64,000 bases of DNA from Verrucomicrobiota bacterium (GCA_021325145.1 JAJPHR010000048.1:46840-110839); one strand, 5' to 3'; positions 36,160 through 45,671 are shown, counted from the stretch's first letter. Notes: generated by a model from the letters alone, not told the origin. Made by a program: numbers and translations.

Positions 36160-36540
36160 ATGCAATTACTGGAAATTTACCGCTGCTTTTGCGACGAGAC
36201 GCGCCTGCGCATTCTCCATCTGCTCACGCAGGGGCCGCTTTGCGTCTGCCACTTCCAAAGCATTTTGCAAGCGCCGCAAGTGGCCATCTCGAAACACCTG
36301 GCCTATTTGCGCGAACATGGCCTCGTCACCGCCCGGCGCCATGAACAATGGATGATCTACCGGCTGCCGGACCGGCGTTCGAATGAGCTGCATCGGCAAC
36401 TGCAATGCCTGCAGGACTGCGTTGCTTCCCACCCCGTGTTCCGCAACGATCTCAAGCGGCTCAAGAAACTCCAGCGCGAATGTGATTGGATCGCCGAGGT
36501 TATTCCGTCCGCGGAAAAGAAGGTAACCGTGAGCGCATGA
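36160..36540 (+). CDS. arsR: ArsR/SmtB-family repressor
   Basis: A 126-residue winged-helix repressor, typically released from DNA by arsenite. The core reads [18 protein letters not shown], then [29 protein letters not shown]. The Cys-Val-Cys pair in the PLCVCHF helix matches the metalloid-binding ELCVCDL site of ArsR, and the preceding YRCFCDE gives extra cysteines. The start at 36160 fits family length; an in-frame ATG at 36130 adds ten residues. The stop overlaps arsC by ATGA, so it heads the arsenic cassette and probably controls it. Confidence 0.92.
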   Translation: MQLLEIYRCFCDETRLRILHLLTQGPLCVCHFQSILQAPQVAISKHLAYLREHGLVTARRHEQWMIYRLPDRRSNELHRQLQCLQDCVASHPVFRNDLKRLKKLQRECDWIAEVIPSAEKKVTVSA

Positions 36541-37013
36541 AACCAATCGAATCTTCCGACTCCCGCAGCAACCTCGGAATCAAACCGGCGGTGCTTATCC
36601 TTTGCACCGGCAACTCCTGCCGCAGCCATATGGCCGAGGGCATTCTTCGCGCGGCGGCGGGATCGTTGCTGGACGTTCAAAGCGCCGGCTCCAAACCGGC
36701 GGGATTCGTCCATCCGCTCGCCATTAAAGTGATGGCTGAAATCGGCATCGATATTTCACAACACCGCTCCAAGCCGCTCAGCGAGTTTCTGGACCGGGAA
36801 GTTGAAACGGTCATCACCGTCTGCGGCAACGCCGACTCCGCCTGCCCGCTTTTTCCCGGCCAGGTAAATCGTCATCATTGGCCCTTCGAGGATCCGGCTC
36901 ACGCTCAAGGGAACGATGAAGACAAGCTGCAGGTCTTTCGCCGGGTCCGCGATGAAATACGGCGCGTCTTTGAGGCGTATGCAGCCGGCCGAATGGATCG
37001 ATGCGCTGCGTAA
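36537..37013 (+). CDS. arsC: Arsenate reductase, thioredoxin-coupled low-Mr phosphatase type
   Basis: A 158-residue arsenate reductase. The P-loop is Cys23-TGNSC-Arg29 (CX5R). The two redox cysteines, Cys96 and Cys103 in [11 protein letters not shown], are 73 and 80 residues from the first, nearly the spacing of the Staphylococcus ArsC triad. HHWPFEDPA supplies the acidic loop. It reduces arsenate to arsenite in the cytoplasm using thioredoxin. The gene overlaps arsR by ATGA and is followed 27 bases later by an aquaporin that can release the arsenite. Confidence 0.94.
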   Translation: MKPIESSDSRSNLGIKPAVLILCTGNSCRSHMAEGILRAAAGSLLDVQSAGSKPAGFVHPLAIKVMAEIGIDISQHRSKPLSEFLDREVETVITVCGNADSACPLFPGQVNRHHWPFEDPAHAQGNDEDKLQVFRRVRDEIRRVFEAYAAGRMDRCAA

Positions 37014-37040
37014 ACGAATAATCCGCCAGGCCTTTCGAAG

Positions 37041-37709
37041 ATGAAGAAATATTTCGCTGAATTGCTGGGAACCTTCGCGCTCGTCTTCGCCGGGACGGGC
37101 GCGATCGTCATCGATGAGGTCACGCACGGCACGGTGACTCACGTTGGAGTCGCCCTGACTTTTGGTTTGGTCGTGCTCGCGATGATTTATGCGGTCGGAG
37201 ACCTTTCGGGCGCTCACTTGAATCCGGCGGTGACAGTTGGGTTTTGGCTGGCGCGCCGTTTCCCGGCGCAGGCTGTGCTTCCTTACCTGCTGAGCCAGGG
37301 CGTCGGCGCGTTGGTGGCGAGTGGAACGTTGCGCGCGCTTTTTCCCAAAAGCGATTTGCTCGGCGCAACCCAACCCGCCGGTTCCGAACTGCAATCGTTC
37401 GTGCTTGAGTTTGTCCTGACCGCGCTGCTGATGTTTGTGATTCTCAACGTGTCCACCGGTGCGAAGGAAAAGGGCATCACCGCGGGAATTGCCGTTGGCG
37501 CGGTCATCGGACTCGAAGCACTCTTCGCCGGGCCAATCTCCGGAGCGTCCATGAATCCGGCGCGGTCGTTCGCCCCCGCCGCCATTTCGGGCCACTGGCA
37601 GCATCTCTGGATTTATCTGGCGGCGCCGCTCCTGGGCGCATTGTGCGGAGTCGGCGCGTGCCGGTGCGCTCACGAAGGCGAATGTTGCGCTGGCCAAAAG
37701 CGAGCTTGA
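37041..37709 (+). CDS. aqpS: Aquaporin/MIP family channel, arsenic-cassette type (AqpS-like)
   Basis: A 222-residue six-helix channel. Both NPA boxes are present, SGAHLNPAVTVG and SGASMNPARSFAP. In operons with arsR and arsC but no arsB or acr3, such channels (AqpS type) let arsenite flow out down its gradient. Here no efflux pump gene is visible. The C-terminus ends in a cysteine- and acid-rich tail (CGVGACRCAHEGECCAG), seldom seen in aquaporins, which could bind arsenite or metal. The call of arsenite channel rests on context; glycerol or water transport is possible. Confidence 0.88.
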   Translation: MKKYFAELLGTFALVFAGTGAIVIDEVTHGTVTHVGVALTFGLVVLAMIYAVGDLSGAHLNPAVTVGFWLARRFPAQAVLPYLLSQGVGALVASGTLRALFPKSDLLGATQPAGSELQSFVLEFVLTALLMFVILNVSTGAKEKGITAGIAVGAVIGLEALFAGPISGASMNPARSFAPAAISGHWQHLWIYLAAPLLGALCGVGACRCAHEGECCAGQKRA

Positions 37710-37733
37710 ATCGTCCGCTCCGAACACTTGGCC

Positions 37734-38471
37734 ATGACTTTTCCCGAACCTTTGCTCCGCGCGCTCCGGAACGCCCGCAAGGTCGCCGCCCTGACCGGCG
37801 CGGGTGTGTCCGCCGAAAGCGGTGTGCCGACCTTCCGCAATGCCCAGACTGGCCTGTGGGCGCAATTCAAACCCGAAGAACTGGCCACGCCCGGCGCTTT
37901 TCTCAAAAACCCGCGGCTCGTTTGGGAATGGTACGAGTGGCGAAGGCAGCTCGTGCAGAATGCGAAACCGAATCCAGCCCATTTCGCTCTTGCAGAAATG
38001 GAAAACAAATTTCCCGGTTTCACACTCATCACCCAGAATGTCGATGGCCTCCACCAACGCGCCGGAAGCCGCAAAGTCATCGAGATCCATGGCAACATCA
38101 CGCGCACCAAATGCTTCCAGGAAGACACCGTCGTCACCCAATGGAACGAAACCGGCGAAGTGCCGCCCAAATGCCCACGCTGCGGCGGTCTTCTCCGCCC
38201 GGATGTGGTGTGGTTCGAGGAGGCGTTGCCCGAAATTCCCACGGAGGCCGCCTTTGCCGCCAGTCGTGATTGCGACGTGTTCCTTTGCATCGGCACTTCA
38301 GCCGTCGTTTATCCCGCGGCCTCGTTGCCGCTGGAGGCACTGCAGCATCAAGCAACGGTGATTGAGATCAACCCGGAGGTCACACCGTTGACTTCGCGAG
38401 CGAGTTATGTTCTGAACGGTCCTGCCGGAGAAATCCTGCCGGGGCTGCTGACCGAAGTGACAAGAGCTTGA
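37734..38471 (+). CDS. cobB: NAD-dependent protein deacylase, sirtuin class III (CobB-like)
   Basis: A 245-residue sirtuin. Motifs in order: GAGVSAESGVPTFR (22-35), TQNVDGLHQRAG (100-111) and catalytic His119 in EIHGN. The zinc-module cysteines are KCFQ and PKCPRCGG, and the NAD site is near CIGTSAVVYPA. Tyr67 and Arg70 in WEWYEWRRQ are the class III pair that selects succinyl or malonyl lysine over acetyl. The first zinc Cys pair is incomplete, as in E. coli CobB. It follows the aquaporin by 24 bases but is functionally unrelated to arsenic as far as known. ATG at 37734 is preferred over TTG at 37728. Confidence 0.93.
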   Translation: MTFPEPLLRALRNARKVAALTGAGVSAESGVPTFRNAQTGLWAQFKPEELATPGAFLKNPRLVWEWYEWRRQLVQNAKPNPAHFALAEMENKFPGFTLITQNVDGLHQRAGSRKVIEIHGNITRTKCFQEDTVVTQWNETGEVPPKCPRCGGLLRPDVVWFEEALPEIPTEAAFAASRDCDVFLCIGTSAVVYPAASLPLEALQHQATVIEINPEVTPLTSRASYVLNGPAGEILPGLLTEVTRA

Positions 38472-38541
38472 TGTTCCGCCGGTTCGAGCAATCCCAGTAC
38501 AGAGCTTGCGGGAAGATGCCTCCGCTCCTTATGTTCTCCTC

Positions 38542-39636
38542 ATGCAAAGCGTGAAGGTCCCCCTTGGGAACCGCAGCTACAGAATTGGCATCGGTCGCCG
38601 GCTCCTTGACCGGGTCGGCGCCGAGTGCGCCGCGCTTCAATTAGGCCATCGCTGCGCCGTCATTTCCGACCGCCATGTCGCCCCGCGCTTTGGCAAAGCG
38701 GCCCTGCGAGCCCTCACCCGCGCCGGCTTCGAACCGTTCCTGATCACCGTCCCCGCCGGTGAAACTGCCAAGAGCCTGAAATCCGTCCAATCCTGCTACG
38801 ATCAACTCGCCGCGCACCGGCTCGAACGCAAATCGTTCATCGTCGCCCTGGGTGGCGGTGTCGTCGGTGACCTGGCTGGATTTGTGGCGGCCACTTACTT
38901 GCGCGGCATCGCGTTCGTGCAAGTGCCCACCACCCTGCTCGCGCAGGTGGATAGTTCCGTCGGCGGAAAAGTGGGCGTAAACCTGAAGGCTGGCAAAAAC
39001 CTGGTCGGCGCGTTTTACCAGCCTCGCTTGGTGCTCTGTGATCTCGATACGCTTCGCACGCTGCCCGAACGCGAATTTCGAGCGGGCCTCGCGGAGGTCA
39101 TCAAATACGGAATTATCTTCGACGCCGCTCTGTTCAACCGCCTCGAACGCGATTTGCACCGCCTCCTCAAGCGCAATCCGGAAACGCTGGCCCACATTGT
39201 GGCGCGTTGCTGCGAAATCAAAGCCGAAGTCGTGGGCCAGGATGAAACCGAGAGCGGCCTGCGCGCCATCCTGAACTTCGGCCACACCATCGGCCATGCG
39301 CTCGAAGCCATTTCGGGTTATGGCAAGTACCTTCACGGCGAAGCCATCTCCATCGGCCAGGTTGCCGCAGCCCAATTGTCCGCGGCGCTCCTCGGCTTGC
39401 CGAAGAGTGACGTGGAACGCATCACGGCGATCTTCCAGCGCGCCGGACTGCCGACCGGCGTCCACCTCCAGCCCGCGCAGATGAAACGATTGTTCGCCGC
39501 GATGCAACTCGACAAAAAAGTCAGCGCCGGCGAACTCAAGTTCGTCTTGGCCAAACGCATCGGCCAGGTGGAATTCGGCCATCGAGTGCCCAAAGACCTG
39601 GTTGCAGCAACCATTCGAATGTCCTCACCTGGTTGA
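38542..39636 (+). CDS. aroB: 3-dehydroquinate synthase
   Basis: A 364-residue AroB, the second shikimate-pathway enzyme, converting DAHP to 3-dehydroquinate with NAD and a divalent metal. Recognisable motifs are ALGGGVVGDLAGFVAATYLRG, PTTLLAQVDSSVGGK, NLVGAFYQPR, EVIKYG and the metal ligands in NFGHTIGHALE with LHGEAIS. Length is standard. Start at 38542 gives MQSVKVPLGNRSY; an in-frame ATG further upstream would add 12 unconserved residues. The stop is adjacent to the next gene, so the two are likely co-transcribed. Confidence 0.96.
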   Translation: MQSVKVPLGNRSYRIGIGRRLLDRVGAECAALQLGHRCAVISDRHVAPRFGKAALRALTRAGFEPFLITVPAGETAKSLKSVQSCYDQLAAHRLERKSFIVALGGGVVGDLAGFVAATYLRGIAFVQVPTTLLAQVDSSVGGKVGVNLKAGKNLVGAFYQPRLVLCDLDTLRTLPEREFRAGLAEVIKYGIIFDAALFNRLERDLHRLLKRNPETLAHIVARCCEIKAEVVGQDETESGLRAILNFGHTIGHALEAISGYGKYLHGEAISIGQVAAAQLSAALLGLPKSDVERITAIFQRAGLPTGVHLQPAQMKRLFAAMQLDKKVSAGELKFVLAKRIGQVEFGHRVPKDLVAATIRMSSPG

Positions 39637-39638
39637 CC

Positions 39639-40235
39639 ATGGCCGCCATTAGCGAAACCATCGTTCGCGAATACTTCGAGCTGCACGGCTTCCTGGTTCG
39701 GCAACAGCGCAAGTACGTCGCACCCGCCCGGCGCGAGGACGACGAGATCGATTTCTTCATCCTGAACCCGCAACCCCGCGACCGCGAGGTTGCCCTGCCC
39801 TTCATTCTTTCGTCCGAGGACCTGCCCGGTGTTGCCCGCGCCGTCGTTGTCGTCAAAGGCTGGCACACGGAAACTTTCAGTTCCGGCGTTCTGGCCAACG
39901 CGCCGGAAATCTTTCGCTTCGTCGAGCCCGGTGTATTCAAACGCGCCACCGAAACTTTCGGCGAAGACGGCGCTCTCACGAAAATCCTTGTCGTGCCCGC
40001 CCTGCCCCAGATGGAAGACGCCCGGGAGCAAAGCGTCGCCTTGCTCCGCGCCAAAGGCATCGACGCCGTCATTCCTTTTCGGACGATTCTCAACGATTTG
40101 ATAAGCCAGACCGAAACCAACCGGAACTACCTGAAATCCGACGTGCTCCAGGTCATTCGCGTCCTCAAGAGCTATGACTTTTTCAAGGAGCCGCAATTGG
40201 AATTATTCAAGCCGAAGCGGAAACGGAGGAAATAG
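39639..40235 (+). CDS. Uncharacterised protein, possibly nuclease-like
   Basis: A 198-residue soluble protein of unknown function. The first half reads EYFELHGFLVRQQRKYV, then DDEIDFFILNP, and VVVKGWH. An acidic residue at the end of one strand followed by a lysine-bearing strand resembles a PD-(D/E)xK nuclease core, but the match is weak. The C-terminus is strongly basic (KPKRKRRK), which fits nucleic-acid binding. It starts just after aroB (TTG at 39633 would overlap it by four bases) and precedes trpG/pabA by about 100 bases. No known role in aromatic synthesis. Confidence 0.7.
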   Translation: MAAISETIVREYFELHGFLVRQQRKYVAPARREDDEIDFFILNPQPRDREVALPFILSSEDLPGVARAVVVVKGWHTETFSSGVLANAPEIFRFVEPGVFKRATETFGEDGALTKILVVPALPQMEDAREQSVALLRAKGIDAVIPFRTILNDLISQTETNRNYLKSDVLQVIRVLKSYDFFKEPQLELFKPKRKRRK

Positions 40236-40339
40236 GCTGGAGCACGGCTTAATGACCGATGAAACTTCGATGTTCAATTCCCAATCCTTTTTCAACGATT
40301 GCAACCCTGCGGGTTTAAGTTACCTTCACCCCATCAGAT

Positions 40340-40909
<570 letters not shown>

Positions 40910-41030
40910 ACGAGAGCTGGCGTCAGACTTCTGGAAGACAGGGTTGGGAAAACCCGCCACGCTAACTATTCCTGTTTGTCCTGATGAAAGATTTTTTGGC
41001 GCTGAATCCCGGGAGGCAGTAAAATGGGAT

Positions 41031-42815
41031 ATGGGAGATTTAATTCGTCAGAGGAGGCAGACCCAAACCGCTGTATCGCCCATCTGGAGCCTGCGCCGTG
41101 GAGATGCCGACGACGACCGGGCGAGCCCGTACGCCCGTGGTTTTTTTGGCATCTTGATCTCCGCGGCGCTGAATTTCAATTTTCTCAAAGGAGCACTTAG
41201 TTTTCTGGTCTTGATCGTCGGACCGGCCCTGCTGGTGGGTGTCGTGCCGTCAATTGTGGTCACCTTCGGTCTCCTGAAACTCCATGCTGCCACTCTGCTC
41301 GGAAGGAATCCCGTTGCTGCGCTTCTCCTCTTGGTTGTTCTCGTGGGAGTTGCTCTTTGGATTGGCCGGCCGCTGCTCGCATCGGCAATTAACCACTTTT
41401 GGCATCTCCATTACACGCTGATTTTTCCCATCTTCATTGCCTTGCGCGAGTTGATGCGTAGCGCCGTGGAACGACTCTTCCACCGATCCATCACGCCGGA
41501 AAGACTTCATCGCCAACGCCAGTTTGGCGCCGTCCTCGCCGCGCTGCTCCTCACCGCCGGGGGGATTGCGCTGGCGACCAGTGTTGAAATCTCGATGGGC
41601 GTCCAGGTTGTCGACATTGCCCACGTTCGATTGCGGGCAGTGGCCTGGGCGGCGCTCGCCAACGCGGCAGTGATCCTCGGCCTGTCCACAGCCATCGAGA
41701 GTTCGTACTGGTTGTGGCGCGAACTCAAGCTCGGCGGCCCGGTCCTCGATTGGGAGTCGAAGGTGAAAAAAAACGAATCATCAACCATTCGCGTGGCGCA
41801 TTTGTCGGATCTGCACCTGGTCGGCGAGCGCTATGGCTATCGCATGGAAACCGGCACGCACGGCCCGCGCGGCAACCGGTCTGTCCGCCACGCGCTGCGA
41901 CGGCTCGAGGTGCTGCACCAGATGACTCCCCTGGATCGAATCCTGTTGACCGGCGACGTTACCGATGCCGGCACACGGGCGGAATGGGCGGAGTTTGTTG
42001 ATCTGCTTCGAAATCATCCCGAGTTGCGCACCCGCCTGTCGTTTGTGCCGGGGAATCACGACGTGAACATCGTGGACCGCGCCAACCCGGGGCACCTGGA
42101 TTTGCCCTGGAGCCCTGGCCTGGCGCTCCGCAAGCTCCGTGTCGTGCTTGCACTGGATGCGATCCAGGGCAACCGCGCCCACGTGGTGGACCACGCCTCC
42201 GGAACACTCGGGCCGCTGCTCAGGGACTATTTGCGAGAAAATAGCCGCGCGGAACTGCTTCGTGCCTTGGCACAAAGCGCCACTGTGCGCGGACGCCGGG
42301 CCATGGCCACGCTCTGGAATGAAATCTTCCCGTTGGTCGAACCCGGGCCGGAGGGCTGCGATTACGGAGTCATTCTACTCGATTCAAATGCGCGCAGCCA
42401 TTTCTCGCTCACCAATGCGATTGGAGTTGTGGATCCGCCGCAGTTGAAGGCGCTCAAATCAGTCCTGCGAAATGATCCCGGTCGTGCCTGGTTAATACTG
42501 CTGCACCATCAAATCGTGGAATATCCAGTGGCGTCCATCGGTCTGCGGGACCGCATTGGTCTGGCCCTCATCAACGCCTCGGAGGTCCTGTCCGCAATCA
42601 AGCCTTACGCCTCCCGCATCCTTGTCCTCCACGGCCATCGGCATCGCGATTGGATCGGGACCTGCGGCGATGTGGTTTTGTGCTCCGCGCCGTCAGTGAC
42701 TCTGGGCTCCCATGAAAAAAAAGATTATTGTGGAAGCTTCCATGTCCACGAACTCGTCCTCGGAACTGGCGCAGGCATTCGGCTGGCCACGACCGAGCGT
42801 GTGCATATTGCCTAG
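41031..42815 (+). CDS. Membrane-anchored metallophosphoesterase
   Basis: A 594-residue protein. Residues 40-240 hold about five membrane helices (LNFNFLKGALSFLVLIVG, LLLLVVLVGVALWIG and others). The C-terminal 330 residues are a calcineurin-like phosphoesterase with all metal motifs: HLSDLHL, LTGDVTD, VPGNHDV, LLHHQ and LHGHRHRD. The catalytic domain appears cytoplasmic if the helix count is odd, but topology is uncertain. The substrate may be a nucleotide or lipid pyrophosphate; it is not known. The ATG at 41031 follows GGGAGG by 14 bases, rather long. An upstream TTG (40944) is an alternative. Confidence 0.85.
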   Translation: MGDLIRQRRQTQTAVSPIWSLRRGDADDDRASPYARGFFGILISAALNFNFLKGALSFLVLIVGPALLVGVVPSIVVTFGLLKLHAATLLGRNPVAALLLLVVLVGVALWIGRPLLASAINHFWHLHYTLIFPIFIALRELMRSAVERLFHRSITPERLHRQRQFGAVLAALLLTAGGIALATSVEISMGVQVVDIAHVRLRAVAWAALANAAVILGLSTAIESSYWLWRELKLGGPVLDWESKVKKNESSTIRVAHLSDLHLVGERYGYRMETGTHGPRGNRSVRHALRRLEVLHQMTPLDRILLTGDVTDAGTRAEWAEFVDLLRNHPELRTRLSFVPGNHDVNIVDRANPGHLDLPWSPGLALRKLRVVLALDAIQGNRAHVVDHASGTLGPLLRDYLRENSRAELLRALAQSATVRGRRAMATLWNEIFPLVEPGPEGCDYGVILLDSNARSHFSLTNAIGVVDPPQLKALKSVLRNDPGRAWLILLHHQIVEYPVASIGLRDRIGLALINASEVLSAIKPYASRILVLHGHRHRDWIGTCGDVVLCSAPSVTLGSHEKKDYCGSFHVHELVLGTGAGIRLATTERVHIA

Positions 42816-42873
42816 CACAATTCCCCTGCTCGGCGGCGGAAGATGGATGGCGTCGGATGCAGAGTCATCGGTG

Positions 42874-43872
42874 TCACGTTTGCGGTGGAAACAAAGTGGG
42901 GAAGGTTATCCCCTCCGCTTTTAACCTGACTCTCACCCGCCGATTCAACTCCCTGCCCACCAGTGCGTGCTTTGACGGCAACGTTTTAATTCGCGCCTTG
43001 ACCACCACGCCGCGCTCAGTCAGGCCATCGATACCCATCATTTCAATCGGCGAGACAATCAGCGGCCGATACTCTTCGTCGGCGTAAATCTCCCCGCCAA
43101 CTTCCTCGATGATCGCAAGCGCCCGGTCGGCATCCGCCCCGTGTGCCAGCGTCGTTTCAAAGACATAGTAGGAATACTCGCGCGTCAGGTTGGACAAGGT
43201 GTCGATCGTTCCATTGGCGATGACATGCACCGCGCCGTTCTCTCCACGCAATACGGTGATTCGAAGATCAATCTCCTCCACGATGCCGGTCAGACCGTTG
43301 ATGACCACCGAATCCCCAATCCGGATTTGGTCTTCCAGCAGCAGAAAAAATCCCCCCAGCCAATCCCTGATAATCGTCTGCGCCCCAAATCCCAGCGCCA
43401 CGCCGGCAATCCCCAATCCCGCCAGCAGCGGCTCAACATGAAAATTCAGCTCCCCCAGCGCCGTCACAATCGCCAGCACCCAAATCACCGTGCTCACCGC
43501 CTTGGTGAGAGCGGAGATAAGCGTGTTCGCGCGCTTCTCCAGGTCGCTGGTGGCGCCTTCGCCACGCCGATCCATCATGTGGATTGCATAGCGGCGCAAC
43601 CGCGCCATGCTCCAACGCACGACGCCGGTGAACATCCACGCGATGATCAGCACCAGCGCGAAGCGACCAGCCTGCACGCCCCATCTGCGCCACGCCTCCG
43701 GCCTCATCGCTTCCTCCACGATTCTTTCCGGTGCCTCCAGTGCCAGCACGATTTGGCTCAACAAACGCAAGGCGCAGAATCCCGCAATCCAAACGCCGCT
43801 CCTGCGGGAAATGGAACGGCTGTGACAAGCTGGTCGGGATGAAGTTACGGCGTCGACTACGACTGTCTCCAA
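42874..43872 (-). CDS. Small-conductance mechanosensitive channel, MscS family
   Basis: A 332-residue inner-membrane channel. Helices lie near 68-90, 110-135 and 148-170. The pore-lining helix is GLGIAGVALGFGAQTIIRDWLGG, here split for length, followed by the beta domain FLLLEDQIRIGDSV and the conserved TVLRGENGAVHVIANGTI. MscS channels open under membrane tension to release solutes. The first 45 residues are poorly conserved, so the true start may be further in. It converges with the metallophosphoesterase gene. Confidence 0.92.
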   Translation of the reverse strand: METVVVDAVTSSRPACHSRSISRRSGVWIAGFCALRLLSQIVLALEAPERIVEEAMRPEAWRRWGVQAGRFALVLIIAWMFTGVVRWSMARLRRYAIHMMDRRGEGATSDLEKRANTLISALTKAVSTVIWVLAIVTALGELNFHVEPLLAGLGIAGVALGFGAQTIIRDWLGGFFLLLEDQIRIGDSVVINGLTGIVEEIDLRITVLRGENGAVHVIANGTIDTLSNLTREYSYYVFETTLAHGADADRALAIIEEVGGEIYADEEYRPLIVSPIEMMGIDGLTERGVVVKARIKTLPSKHALVGRELNRRVRVRLKAEGITFPTLFPPQT

Positions 43873-44065
43873 TTCCCGTCGCCACGAAACACGAAAAGAC
43901 TAAACCCGCAACGCAACCTCCACCAAGTAGCTAAAGACCCCACGAGGACGCGCCGCTGCTGAAATTCGGCCGTTTCGATAGGGGGAAAACTTTGGCGTGA
44001 TCGAATTGGAAACAGGGAAAAGCGAAACCGTTGGGACCGCCGGCAAACACTTCCGCCGAAAACTG

Positions 44066-44278
44066 CTATTGCAAGCGATAAACGATCCGCGCCTTTTCCA
44101 AATCGTACGGGGACATCTCCATCTTGACCCGGTCACCCACGGTCAACCGGATGAATCGTTTCCGCATCTTGCCCGAGATGTGCGCCAGCACCTGGTGCTT
44201 GTTGTTGAGTTCCACGCGGAACATCGTCCCGGCCAGCACAGCCATGATTCTACCTTCAATTTCGATATGTTCTTCCAT
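44066..44278 (-). CDS. infA: Translation initiation factor IF-1
   Basis: A 70-residue OB-fold protein that binds the ribosomal A site during initiation. Family residues are obvious: [60 protein letters not shown]. The start at 44278 (MEEHIEIEG) matches the usual IF-1 N-terminus; the in-frame upstream extension runs over the terminator of the next gene and is not coding. It stands alone rather than in a ribosomal protein operon. Confidence 0.96.
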   Translation of the reverse strand: MEEHIEIEGRIMAVLAGTMFRVELNNKHQVLAHISGKMRKRFIRLTVGDRVKMEMSPYDLEKARIVYRLQ

Positions 44279-44350
44279 TAATACTTTCGTACCTGCCTGC
44301 GTGAACTGAACAAAACTCCCGGCTTCAAAAGGCAGGCTTCGAAGCGAAAG

Positions 44351-44382
44351 AAAAAAGTGTGGGACTCTTCCGAATCCCACAC
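44351..44382 (-). terminator. Rho-independent terminator of the RRM protein gene
   Basis: On the minus strand GTGTGGGA pairs with TCCCACAC (outer stem 8 bp, extendable to about 11 bp around a GGAA loop) and is followed by six T residues (AAAAAA on the plus strand at 44351-44356). It lies 22 bases past the stop of the RNA-binding protein gene and upstream of infA, so it separates the two transcripts. Confidence 0.88.
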
Positions 44383-44403
44383 CCGTGAAATAATCCTCGA
44401 GGA

Positions 44404-44745
44404 TTAACGGCGATAATCGCGGCGCGAACCGCCCCGATCTCCGCCATCGCGATAGCCGCCACCGCCACCACCGCCGCCGGAACGCGGCGCGCGCTCTTCC
44501 CGCGGACGGGCTTCATTGACCGTCAAGTCGCGGCCATCGAGGTTCTTGCCGTTCAACGCCGCCACGGCGGCCTCAGCGCCTTCCTTGGTTTCCATTGTGA
44601 CAAACCCGAAGCCGCGCGGGCGGCCGCTGAATTTGTCCATGATCAGATCCACGCTGGTCACCGGACCATGTTGCGCGAACAGATCCTGAAGTTGGTTCTC
44701 TGTGGTGTTGTACGACAGATTGCCGACGTAAAGTTTTGTGCTCAT
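44404..44745 (-). CDS. RNA-binding protein with one RRM and a glycine-rich tail
   Basis: A 113-residue protein. Residues 3-80 are a single RNA recognition motif with RNP2 KLYVGNLSY and RNP1 RGFGFVTM. The tail is Gly/Arg-rich ([17 protein letters not shown], ending SRRDYRR), as in cyanobacterial and other bacterial Rbp proteins, which are often cold-induced. It binds single-stranded RNA in the cytoplasm. The gene has a strong terminator downstream and a long AT-containing region upstream (44746-44935) that may be a leader, as is common for cold-shock type messages. Confidence 0.94.
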   Translation of the reverse strand: MSTKLYVGNLSYNTTENQLQDLFAQHGPVTSVDLIMDKFSGRPRGFGFVTMETKEGAEAAVAALNGKNLDGRDLTVNEARPREERAPRSGGGGGGGGYRDGGDRGGSRRDYRR

Positions 44746-45197
44746 GATGATTTGCTTTTTGTACTTAACCTAACTTAGACCGACTGCTTCTTCCAGACCG
44801 TCCCCGACCATCGGGTTTCAAATCATCACTGAAAACACTTTCAACTGAAGATTTTCCGAGCCATGAAATCGACCAGTTCATCTAACAGGACCTACACCAT
44901 ACACGTTTAGCCCCCAAATGCAAGGTCGAAACTAACCAACCCTTGCCGACCGCGCCTGTGGTACAAAGACGCTCCAACCGCGAGAAGTCATAAGTAAGTT
45001 ATTATTATAGAACAAGTTATGACTAAAACCGCTCGAAAAATGACGAGCCATCCTGAAGCGCGCTTACTTTGTTTTGCTTTGTGCCACTGGTTGTTGCAGG
45101 ACTATTTTCTATGTAACCACCAGTCCATTAGGCAGTTGCGCACATATTCCGGCTTTCGGTCATGCTCTGGATGCCCGCTTCACCAAAAAAAGCAGGC

Positions 45198-45237
45198 TTA
45201 ATTTACTTTAATTTGGTTTAATTTACCTTAATTCCGG
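45198..45237. repeat. Four tandem 10-bp units (TTAATTTNNN)
   Basis: TTAATTTACT, TTAATTTGGT, TTAATTTACC and TTAATTCCGG follow one another without gaps. The constant heptamer and variable triplet give an exact 10-base period, close to one helical turn. Such phasing would bend DNA or place several protein sites on one face. Confidence 0.85.
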
Positions 45238-45321
45238 GCTCATTTGGGACCTCGACCTGCCCCGATACCTTGAACCACCATCGACTGAGCCCTACTCCAT
45301 CTTCGGCGGTATTTGTTAAGC

Positions 45322-45370
45322 GGATTAAAGTGGATCAAGTCGGATTGTCTTTAATTTGGCTTAATTCCGG
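45322..45370. repeat. Second block of 10-bp phased units
   Basis: Three units begin GGAT at 45322, 45332 and 45342 (GGATTAAAGT, GGATCAAGTC, GGATTGTCTT). They are followed by TTAATTTGGC at 45351 and TTAATTCCGG at 45361. The last unit is identical to the last unit of the block at 45198-45237. The spacing is ten bases throughout, with one nine-base step between the two unit types. Confidence 0.75.
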
Positions 45371-45652
45371 CCTGCGCCGGTTTAACCTTACCAACTCTCG
45401 CCTCGCATCCGCAAAATTTCAAAGATCAGGCCATGCCCCATCCGAGCGGGCGTCAACATCAGAAATCTTTGTTAATCGCCACACATCTGTCAAACAAGAA
45501 TAATTCAGACATCGCAAATTCCTCAGTCTTGGGTGGAAATAGCCTGAGCCGGAGTGCGCCCGTCCCCGGGCGCAGCTTGTCCATGCAGCCCCCATCTCAT
45601 TAACCCCTCGTTTCCAACGAGGCGGGAAAACAAACGCCAACCCACACACTTC

Positions 45653-45671
45653 AACTGTTTTAACAGTTTTT
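45653..45671 (+). terminator. Possible weak terminator-like hairpin
   Basis: AACTGTT-TT-AACAGTT followed by TTT. The stem is AT-rich and short, and no gene clearly ends just before it, so it may be a protein site rather than a terminator. Confidence 0.3.

Noticed and set aside
36756..38141. A 461-residue minus-strand frame across arsC, aquaporin and sirtuin
   Set aside because: It lies opposite three clear genes and shows no domain.
45019..45201. Short plus-strand frame of 60 residues in the repeat-rich gap
   Set aside because: No ribosome site, no family resemblance, and it runs into the phased repeats.
45198..45370. CRISPR array
   Set aside because: Units are 10 bases with no unique 30-base spacers, and no cas genes are present.
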